Of a stretch of 5,010 bases of DNA, positions 1 through 5,010 are shown piece by piece (positions within the stretch are counted from its first letter, which is position 1; every line of letters starts with the position of its first letter). The DNA is from Planctomycetaceae bacterium UBA4655 (GTDB taxonomy: Bacteria > Planctomycetota > Planctomycetia > Pirellulales > UBA1268): the NCBI GenBank assembly GCA_002405515.1, contig DHLZ01000186.1:1-5010 (forward strand). The letters are read 5' to 3'. The notes beneath the pieces were generated by a model. The model did no database searches and was not told the DNA's origin. It worked only from the letters and a program-made list of their open reading frames with translations. A program made the position numbers and the translations under genes.

Positions 1-1439
1 TGACGACGTTTCTTTCGATGCTGGCATGCGCCGCGAGCTGGCCCATCACGAAGCACGTGAAGGCCTACTTCGTGCTGTTTCTGTTGCTCGTGACGGGCAT
101 GCGCGGCGTGTTCGTGTCGCTCGACTTCTTCCTCTTCTACGTCTTCTGGGAGGTCATGCTCCTGCCGATGTACTTCCTCATCGGCATCTGGGGCGGTCCC
201 CGCCGGGAATACGCGGCGATCAAGTTCTTCCTCTACACGCTCCTCGGCAGCGTGCTCATGCTGCTGGCGATCCTCATGCTCTACTTCGCGAGCGATCTGA
301 CGCAACTCTCTCCCGAGCAGCTCGCCAGGGCCCATGCGACGATTCCGGCCGACGCGGTCGCCGGGCGGCCGGTTCATACCTTCAACATTCTCGCTCTCGC
401 CGAGATCGGGCAACTCCCCGACTCGCCGTTCGCGGCGGGGCAGGTCTGGGGCGTGAGCATCGAGACGCTGGCCTTCCTCTTCCTCCTCATCGGCTTCGTG
501 ATCAAGGTGCCGGTCGTGCCGGTGCATACCTGGCTGCCGGATGCCCACGTGGAGGCACCGACGCCGATCTCGATGATCCTCGCCGGCGTGCTGCTCAAGC
601 TCGGCGGCTACGGCATCCTGCGGATCTGCTATCCGATCTGCCCAGGCGCCGGCCTCTCGCTCGCCTGGCTCGTGTGCGGCCTCGGCGTGGTTTCGATGGT
701 CTACGGCGCCTTCGCGGCGCTCGCCCAGACCGACTTCAAGCGGATGGTCGCCTACAGCTCGGTGAGCCACATGGGCTACGTGATGCTCGGCCTCGGCGTC
801 TGGTCGGCCGTCGCCGGCTACCAGTATCGGTCGGATTATTGGGCCCAGGGCGTGAACGGCGCGATGTTCCAGATGCTCGCCCACGGCATCTCATCGGCCG
901 GCATGTTCTTCATGGTGGGCGTCCTCTACGACCGGGTGCACCACCGCAACCTCAACGAGTTCGGCGGCATTTTCAATCGGATGCCGGTCTACAGCGGGCT
1001 GGCGGTCGCGGTCTTCTTCGCCGGGCTCGGCCTGCCGGGCCTCTGCGGGTTCATCGGCGAGGTGCTCGTCACGCTCTCGAGCTGGAACTACAGTCCCGTG
1101 CTTGCGGTGATTTCGGCCTTCACGGTCATCCTCACGGCCGCGTACATCCTTTGGGCGATCCAGCGGGTCTACCTCGGCGCGGAGTACAAGGGCCCGCACG
1201 GCGACCACCTGTCCCCGATGACCGGCCGCGAGCTGGCGATCGCGGCGCCGCTGGTGGCCCTGGCGATCGTTTTCGGCGTCTATCCCATGAGCCTCTTCAA
1301 GTACGTCACGCCGTCGGTGACCAGGCAGGTCGAGACGCTCGCGGAGTGGACGCGGACCGTTCACGATCCCGCGAGGAACGGTCAGGCGGCCTCACCCGAC
1401 CGTCGGGCTGACGTCGTGGACGCGGGGAGTGGCCGATGA
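1..1439 (+). CDS. nuoM: NADH-quinone oxidoreductase subunit M (complex I, NuoM), 5' end missing
   Basis: This is a proton-pumping, antiporter-like membrane subunit of respiratory complex I. The reading frame is open to the left edge (first full codon at base 3, reading TTFLS before the first internal ATG at 18), so that ATG is probably not the start. About 478 codons are present. Against my recollection of E. coli NuoM (about 509 residues), roughly 90 N-terminal residues are missing. Hallmarks seen are FWEVMLLPMYFLI with the key Glu at 150-152, IKVPVVPVHTWLPDAH with the channel Lys at 504-506, LLKLGGYG with a second Lys at 597-599, FKRMVAYSSVSHMGY around 733-780, MLAHGISSAGMFF with His at 882-884, and GFIGE with the terminal-channel Glu at 1059-1061. 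The protein is strongly hydrophobic with many membrane segments. A polar loop at about 294-460 is longer than in E. coli, and the last 35 or so residues form a polar tail. The stop overlaps the start of nuoN, so the two are probably translationally coupled. The family assignment is very secure. Confidence 0.97.
   Translation, partial: TTFLSMLACAASWPITKHVKAYFVLFLLLVTGMRGVFVSLDFFLFYVFWEVMLLPMYFLIGIWGGPRREYAAIKFFLYTLLGSVLMLLAILMLYFASDLTQLSPEQLARAHATIPADAVAGRPVHTFNILALAEIGQLPDSPFAAGQVWGVSIETLAFLFLLIGFVIKVPVVPVHTWLPDAHVEAPTPISMILAGVLLKLGGYGILRICYPICPGAGLSLAWLVCGLGVVSMVYGAFAALAQTDFKRMVAYSSVSHMGYVMLGLGVWSAVAGYQYRSDYWAQGVNGAMFQMLAHGISSAGMFFMVGVLYDRVHHRNLNEFGGIFNRMPVYSGLAVAVFFAGLGLPGLCGFIGEVLVTLSSWNYSPVLAVISAFTVILTAAYILWAIQRVYLGAEYKGPHGDHLSPMTGRELAIAAPLVALAIVFGVYPMSLFKYVTPSVTRQVETLAEWTRTVHDPARNGQAASPDRRADVVDAGSGR
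1424..1429 (+). promoter_or_regulatory. Ribosome binding site for nuoN inside the nuoM 3' end
   Basis: GGGGAG lies 6 bases before the ATG at 1436 and within the last codons of nuoM. It resembles a Shine-Dalgarno core and supports the choice of the ATG that overlaps the nuoM TGA stop. Confidence 0.55.
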
Positions 1440-3034
1440 ACCCGTCCGCCTTCGTCGATGCCACGATCCGAGACACGCTCTCCGTGTCGCTGCCGCATTT
1501 TCGGCCCGAGCTCGCGCTCGCGGCGACGATCGTGCTCGTGCTGCTCGCTCGCATGCTGCCGGTGATGCGATGGCTCGACTCGGGCCTGGTGGCGCTCGGT
1601 GGCGTCGCGTTCGCGGTCTGGTATTCGTGGCAGGATCTCAACTCGCTCGGGCCGCGGGAGCGTGTCGAGCTCTTCACCGGTTTGCTCGTCTACGACTCGC
1701 TGACGGCGTATATCCGCTTCCTCATCTGCGGCTTCCTCGTGCTCTACAACCTGTTCACGCGGGTGTCGGGCATTCCTGACAGGGAAGACTCGGCAGATTT
1801 CCACTCGCTCGTGCTCGGCGGATCGCTCGGAATGTGCCTGATGGCGTCGGCGAACCACCTCCTGATGCTGTTCATGGCGGTCGAGATGGCGAGCGTCCCC
1901 TCCTACGTCCTGGCCGGACTGCTGAAGGGGCGACGGGTGAGTTCCGAGGCCGCGCTCAAGTACGCCGTTTACGGCGCGGGTGCGGCGGGCATCATGCTTT
2001 ACGGACTCAGCCTCCTCGCGGGGGCGCTCGGCACCTGCCACCTGCCGACCATGGCCGGGGAACTCGCCCGGCTCGGGGATGGTGGCGTCGCCGGGGGCCT
2101 GGCGCTCGTGTTGTCGCTCGGGGGGCTCATGGTCGCAGTCGGGCTCGCCTTCAAGCTCTCCGCGGTGCCTTTCCACTTCTGGGCGCCCGACGTGTTCGAG
2201 GGGGCGTCGGCGGAGGTCGGGGGCTTTCTGTCCGTCGCGAGCAAGGCGGCCGCGGTGGCGGTGCTCGCCCGCGTGGCCTTCGCCCTCGTGACGCCGCCCG
2301 GCGCCGCCGAAGCGGCCGGTGCGGAGCCGGTGCGACATTTCATCGTGACGGTGATCGGCCTCATGGCGGCCGTCACGTGCACGCTCGGCAACCTGGCCGC
2401 CTACGGCCAGACGAACATGAAGCGGCTGTTGGCCTATTCGACGGTGGCGCATGCCGGCTACTTGATGATGGGCGTCGCGGCCGCGGTGGCGCTTTCGGGA
2501 GGCCATCCCGAGGCGGCCGGCACCGCGGTGGCGGCGGTGGCCTTCTACCTCGGCACCTACGTCTTCATGAACCTCGCCGCCTTTGCGATCGTCGCGGTGC
2601 TTCGGAATCGGCTCCGGAGCGAGGAGATCGCTTCCTATGCGGGCCTCGTCCGCTCCAGCCCCGGCATCGTCGTGCTCGCGGGCGCCGTGCTCGTGAGCCT
2701 CGTCGGGCTGCCGCCGCTCGCGGGTTTCGTCGGCAAGTTCCTCGTCTTCTCGTCGATGGTCGAGGCGATCGCCCTGGGGGCCGAGCGGCCGCTGTTGCTG
2801 ACGCTGCTCGTCGTGGGGGGCATCAACACCGTCGTCAGCCTCTTCTACTACCTCCGCGTGCTGAAGGTGATGACGTTCGACCCGCCGCCCGAGGATAGGG
2901 CGACCGAGCCTGTCGGGCTCGTTTCGCTGCCGGGTGCCGTCATCACGGCGCTGGCGGTTCCGGTGGTCGTGTTCGGCGTGTTCTGGTCGGGGCTCTACGC
3001 CCTGTCGGAGATCGCCGGCCGGTTCGCCTCCTGA
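1436..3034 (+). CDS. nuoN: NADH-quinone oxidoreductase subunit N (complex I, NuoN)
   Basis: This is the third antiporter-like subunit of the complex I membrane arm, homologous to mitochondrial ND2. It helps couple quinone reduction to proton export. The protein has 532 residues, somewhat longer than E. coli NuoN (about 485). Visible family residues are Glu150 in LFMAVEMASVPSYVLAG, Lys240 in FKLSAVPFHFWAPDVFEG, Lys270 in SVASKAAAVAVL, the NMKRLLAYSTVAHAGY motif around Lys329, and Lys434 in LPPLAGFVGKFLVF. At that last position NuoN carries Lys where NuoM carries Glu, which separates the two paralogues. Hydrophobic segments run nearly throughout, with a polar stretch at about 95-120 and a short polar loop at about 480-492. 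The ATG overlaps the nuoM stop by 4 bases and has a GGGGAG upstream. NuoN is normally the last gene of a bacterial nuo operon, and no further nuo gene follows here. All expected charged residues are present, so it appears functional. Confidence 0.97.
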   Translation: MNPSAFVDATIRDTLSVSLPHFRPELALAATIVLVLLARMLPVMRWLDSGLVALGGVAFAVWYSWQDLNSLGPRERVELFTGLLVYDSLTAYIRFLICGFLVLYNLFTRVSGIPDREDSADFHSLVLGGSLGMCLMASANHLLMLFMAVEMASVPSYVLAGLLKGRRVSSEAALKYAVYGAGAAGIMLYGLSLLAGALGTCHLPTMAGELARLGDGGVAGGLALVLSLGGLMVAVGLAFKLSAVPFHFWAPDVFEGASAEVGGFLSVASKAAAVAVLARVAFALVTPPGAAEAAGAEPVRHFIVTVIGLMAAVTCTLGNLAAYGQTNMKRLLAYSTVAHAGYLMMGVAAAVALSGGHPEAAGTAVAAVAFYLGTYVFMNLAAFAIVAVLRNRLRSEEIASYAGLVRSSPGIVVLAGAVLVSLVGLPPLAGFVGKFLVFSSMVEAIALGAERPLLLTLLVVGGINTVVSLFYYLRVLKVMTFDPPPEDRATEPVGLVSLPGAVITALAVPVVVFGVFWSGLYALSEIAGRFAS

Positions 3035-3055
3035 CCTCGGCGGCCAGAAAAAGTC

Positions 3056-3059
3056 GGAG
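3056..3059 (+). promoter_or_regulatory. Ribosome binding site for the small unknown gene
   Basis: GGAG lies 10 bases before the ATG at 3070, in the 35-base gap after nuoN. The spacing is slightly long but usable, and it supports this start. No promoter-like element or strong terminator hairpin is evident in the gap, which fits read-through from nuoN. Confidence 0.45.
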
Positions 3060-3069
3060 CAAAAGCGAG

Positions 3070-3528
3070 ATGTCGGTCGTGAATGCAAGGCGTCGTGGTT
3101 CCGACGTTCCGCTCGCGGAACTCGTCCGGCTGTTGGGGTCGTCGCTGGCGATGTACGTCGCCGACGCCGGCATCTGGTCGTATCCGGGTGACGAGGAGGT
3201 GAAGCTCGCGGTTGCAGACCTCGTCGCCGACCAGCGGAACGTGCACGATCGGGCGGCGGCGGTCCTCGACTCCCGCAACGTGCCGGTGCCGGGCCGCGAT
3301 TTTCCGATCCGGTTCACCGCGACCCACGACGTCGACCTGCGGTTCCTCCTGCCGCGGATGCTGGAGGAGCTCCGGCGGCAGGTGATTGCGCTCGACGGGA
3401 TCATCGAGGCTTCGGCGGAAGATCCGGAAACGCTGGAACTCGGCCGCGAGGCCCGGGGCACGACGCTCGGTCATTGCGACGTCCTGTCGCAGATCGCGTC
3501 GAAGGTCCATGGCGGCTCTCCCGCCTGA
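3070..3528 (+). CDS. Conserved-looking hypothetical protein, 152 residues, helical, function unknown
   Basis: I do not recognise a named family. The protein is soluble-looking, with no signal peptide and no membrane segment. It reads as about four amphipathic helices: residues 14-33 (LAELVRLLGSSLAMYVADA), 42-67 (rich in Asp, Val and Ala, containing DQRNVHDRAA), 87-113 (LRFLLPRMLEELRRQVIALDG) and 117-146 (ending LGHCDVLSQIASKV). Residues 70-86 form a linker with VPVPGRDFPIRF. Acidic residues and His occur in the helices (Asp54, His59, Glu99, Glu100, His135, Asp137), which could fit a four-helix bundle of ferritin-like or haemerythrin-like type, but no canonical ExxH pair is present and this remains speculation. 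Codon usage matches the neighbours (G/C third positions), and the gene sits between nuoN (35-base gap) and tatD (15-base gap), so co-transcription is likely. I am fairly sure it is a real gene but have no evidence for its role. Confidence 0.85.
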   Translation: MSVVNARRRGSDVPLAELVRLLGSSLAMYVADAGIWSYPGDEEVKLAVADLVADQRNVHDRAAAVLDSRNVPVPGRDFPIRFTATHDVDLRFLLPRMLEELRRQVIALDGIIEASAEDPETLELGREARGTTLGHCDVLSQIASKVHGGSPA

Positions 3529-3543
3529 AGCGGCGGCATCGCG

Positions 3544-4314
3544 ATGGAGTTCTTCGACAGCCACTGTCACCTCGATCCGGCGCGGTATGGAGCCGACCTG
3601 CCTGCCGTGCTTGCGCGGGCGCGGGCCGCCGGCGTGACACGCATGCAGGTGATAGGCACCCGGGCCGCCGACAGTGAGTCCGCGGCGGAACTCGCAGCCC
3701 GTGAACGGGGGGTCACGGCGGCCGCAGGCATCCATCCGAACGACACGGGAGACCTCCCGGCCGACGAGTGGGATCGGGTCGTGAAGCTCGCGTCGAGCGG
3801 GCGGGTGAACGGGATCGGCGAGACCGGCCTCGACTGGTACCGCGACTTCGCACCGCAGGAGTCCCAGAGGGATTTTTTCGACCGGCACCTGCGGCTCGCG
3901 CAGTCGCTGTCGCTCCCGGTCGTCGTCCACTCCCGCGACAGCACTCGCGACTGCCTCGGCATGCTCCGCGATGCGATGGCCAGGGGGCCGCTCGTAGCGG
4001 TGCTCCACTCATTCACCGGCACCGCCGAGGAGGCGGCGGAGGCGGTGGACCTGGGGCTCCACATCGGATTCGCCGGCATGGTCACGTTTCGCTCGGCAGG
4101 CAGCCTGCGCGAAATCGCGAGGCGGGTTCCGGCCGACCGCATTCTCGTCGAGACAGACAGCCCCTTCCTCTCCCCGGAGCCCCTCCGCGGCAAGCGGAAC
4201 GAGCCCGCCAACGTGGTTCACACCGCCCGGTGCCTGGCGCTCGCCCGCGGCGAGACGCTCGAGCAGTTCGCCGCCGCGACGACCGCCAACGCCCGCCGCG
4301 TCTTTCGCGGCTAG
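3544..4314 (+). CDS. tatD: TatD-family metal-dependent hydrolase (probable 3'-5' DNase)
   Basis: A member of the amidohydrolase-like TIM-barrel TatD family, whose characterised members are cytoplasmic metal-dependent exonucleases acting on DNA or RNA 3' ends. At 256 residues it has the usual family length. The motifs appear in order: DSHCHLD with metal ligands His7 and His9, AGIHPND with His64, GETGLDWYRD with bridging Glu93, LPVVVHSRDS with His129, VLHSFTG with His155, and ETDSPFL with Asp205. The C-terminal RGKRNEP and TTANARRVF signatures follow. All predicted metal ligands are present, so it should be active. The start at 3544 gives the standard N-terminus (MEFFDSHCHLD), although no clear Shine-Dalgarno sequence precedes it; with only 15 bases after the previous stop, translation may be coupled. 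The family includes TatD, YcfH and YjjV types, which I cannot separate here, so the symbol is generic. Despite the name, the family is not needed for Tat protein export. Confidence 0.94.
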   Translation: MEFFDSHCHLDPARYGADLPAVLARARAAGVTRMQVIGTRAADSESAAELAARERGVTAAAGIHPNDTGDLPADEWDRVVKLASSGRVNGIGETGLDWYRDFAPQESQRDFFDRHLRLAQSLSLPVVVHSRDSTRDCLGMLRDAMARGPLVAVLHSFTGTAEEAAEAVDLGLHIGFAGMVTFRSAGSLREIARRVPADRILVETDSPFLSPEPLRGKRNEPANVVHTARCLALARGETLEQFAAATTANARRVFRG

Positions 4315-4325
4315 CCTGCCGGGAG

Positions 4326-4334
4326 TGGTACGAT
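4326..4334 (+). promoter_or_regulatory. Possible extended -10 promoter element before the redoxin gene
   Basis: TGGTACGAT matches the extended -10 pattern TGnTATAAT with 4 of 6 hexamer bases plus the TG extension. It lies in the 48-base gap between tatD and the redoxin gene, and a transcript starting about 7-8 bases downstream would have a leader of some 20 bases containing the ribosome binding site. No convincing -35 hexamer is seen 16-18 bases upstream. The call rests on a short match in one site and is tentative. Confidence 0.3.
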
Positions 4335-4349
4335 ATCGGTCATCACTCG

Positions 4350-4356
4350 AGGAGGA
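4350..4356 (+). promoter_or_regulatory. Strong Shine-Dalgarno site for the redoxin gene
   Basis: AGGAGGA lies 6 bases before the ATG at 4363, a near-perfect anti-16S complement at good spacing. It is clearly the strongest ribosome binding site in the window, fixes the start at 4363 rather than the in-frame ATG at 4384, and suggests efficient translation. Confidence 0.8.
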
Positions 4357-4362
4357 ACACCC

Positions 4363-4941
4363 ATGGTTCGTACGCCAAGCACGATGGTGCCGCTCGGCAC
4401 CGCAGCACCGGATTTCACGCTGCCGAACATCGACGGCTCGATGAAGACCCTTGCCGACGTCGCCGGCACCAAAGGCACGCTCGTCATGTTCATCTGCAAT
4501 CACTGCCCATTCGTGAAGCACGTCGCCGGGCAGCTGGCCGAGCTCGGCCGCGACGCCCTGTCGAAGGGCATCGGGGTCGTGGCGATCAGCTCGAACGACG
4601 TCGCAACGCACCCGGCCGACTCCCCCGAGCAGATGGTCCGTGAGGCGGAGGACCGTGGCTACCCCTTTCCCTACCTCTACGACGAGACCCAGGAGGTCGC
4701 GAAGGCCTATCGCGCCGCCTGCACGCCCGACTTCTTCCTCTACGACGCCTCCCGACGCCTCGTCTACCGGGGCCAGCTCGACTCGAGCCGTCCGGACAGC
4801 GGCATTCCGGTGACCGGGGCCGACCTGCGGGCCGCGATCGACGCGGTGCTCGCCGGCAAGCCGCCCGCCGCCGAGCAGCGTCCGAGCCTCGGCTGCAACA
4901 TCAAGTGGAAGCCGGGCAACGAACCGGCAGCCTTCAGCTAG
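4363..4941 (+). CDS. Thioredoxin-fold / peroxiredoxin-like protein (AhpC/TSA-related, PRX-like 1 type)
   Basis: A cytoplasmic redoxin-fold protein of 192 residues with no signal peptide. The N-terminal APDFTLPNIDGSMKTL (residues 15-30) is typical of AhpC/TSA and redoxin domains. The active-site region is VMFICNHCPFVKH, giving a C45-N-H-C48 pair at the thioredoxin CXXC position. ACTPDFFLYD (119-128) carries Cys120 and the thioredoxin cis-proline Pro122, and RLVYRGQLD (132-140) is the usual late beta strand. The C-terminal SLGCNIKWKPGNEP adds Cys178, a signature I associate with this subgroup. From knowledge of the family, the CNHCPFVKH group aligns its conserved cysteine with the first Cys of thioredoxin CXXC rather than with the peroxidatic Cys of true peroxiredoxins, so peroxidase activity should not be assumed. 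The biochemical role and partner are unknown. The strong ribosome binding site and possible own promoter suggest expression at least partly independent of tatD. Confidence 0.93.
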   Translation: MVRTPSTMVPLGTAAPDFTLPNIDGSMKTLADVAGTKGTLVMFICNHCPFVKHVAGQLAELGRDALSKGIGVVAISSNDVATHPADSPEQMVREAEDRGYPFPYLYDETQEVAKAYRAACTPDFFLYDASRRLVYRGQLDSSRPDSGIPVTGADLRAAIDAVLAGKPPAAEQRPSLGCNIKWKPGNEPAAFS

Positions 4942-4946
4942 CGGGT

Positions 4947-4995
4947 GTTCGAGGCTGTCCCTCACGGTCGACTCTGCTGGGTTCGAAGCTGCCCG
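4947..4995 (+). repeat. Short imperfect direct repeat in the non-coding tail
   Basis: GTTCGAGGCTGTCC at 4947-4960 and GTTCGAAGCTGCCC at 4981-4994 match at 12 of 14 bases, with starts 34 bases apart. They lie in the 69 bases after the redoxin stop, where I see no gene and no clear terminator hairpin. They could be a pair of protein-binding half sites for a downstream gene, or chance in a G+C-rich spacer; the window ends too soon to tell. Confidence 0.25.
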
Positions 4996-5010
4996 TATGC
5001 CGCTCGCCGG

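Noticed and set aside
18..20. ATG at 18 as the true nuoM start
   Set aside because: The frame is open to the left edge with hydrophobic codons, and a protein starting here would lack the first membrane helices of NuoM.
26..1411. 461-residue open frame on the + strand overlapping nuoM in another frame
   Set aside because: Arg/Ala/Pro/Gly-rich translation with no recognisable motif; it is a shadow of nuoM produced by high G+C with few stop codons.
3017..3045. Possible hairpin GGCCG...CGGCC followed by AGAAAAAG, considered as a terminator after nuoN
   Set aside because: The stem is only 5 base pairs with a 19-base loop that spans the nuoN stop, and the tail is A-rich rather than T-rich on the + strand, so it does not look like an intrinsic terminator.
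1382..3088. 568-residue open frame on the - strand opposite nuoN
   Set aside because: Its translation is low-complexity, rich in Arg, His, Glu and Asp, as expected from the antisense of a hydrophobic G+C-rich gene. nuoN in the same place has clear family motifs.
3768..4643. 291-residue + strand open frame bridging tatD and the redoxin gene
   Set aside because: It is out of frame with two genes that carry complete family motifs, and its product is Arg-rich and low in complexity.
4009..4965. 318-residue - strand open frame opposite tatD and the redoxin gene
   Set aside because: Antisense shadow; it crosses the intergenic gap without any gene-like signal and has no recognisable motif.
4997..5010. 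ATG at 4997 as the start of a further gene (M-P-L-A...)
   Set aside because: Only four codons are visible before the window ends and no Shine-Dalgarno sequence precedes it, so a gene cannot be supported.

Overview
The window reads as an ordinary chromosomal segment of a high-GC bacterium (roughly two thirds G+C by eye, strong G/C bias at third codon positions). All supported genes are on the + strand and tightly packed. The style of the NuoM/NuoN proteins and the presence of a small unrecognised protein gene between nuoN and tatD suggest a member of the Planctomycetota, possibly Pirellulales-like. That assignment is an inference from recall and was not tested by a search.

Layout: (1) bases 1-1439 hold the 3' part of nuoM, whose 5' end lies outside the window. 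(2) nuoN (1436-3034) overlaps the nuoM stop by 4 bases (ATGA), the classic end of a nuo operon. (3) A 152-residue soluble, mostly helical protein of unknown function (3070-3528) follows after 35 bases. (4) A TatD-family metal-dependent hydrolase (3544-4314) follows after 15 bases. (5) After a 48-base gap with a perfect Shine-Dalgarno sequence and a possible extended -10 element comes a 192-residue peroxiredoxin-like/thioredoxin-fold protein with a CNHC motif (4363-4941). (6) The last 69 bases are apparently non-coding and contain a short imperfect direct repeat.

NuoM and NuoN are the antiporter-like proton-pumping membrane subunits of respiratory complex I (NADH:quinone oxidoreductase). The spacing suggests that nuoM, nuoN, the unknown gene and tatD are co-transcribed, while the redoxin gene may also have its own promoter. 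I found no mobile element, CRISPR array, tRNA, rRNA, riboswitch or convincing terminator. I do not see a novel multi-gene system here. The most useful lead is the unknown small protein linked to the complex I genes.
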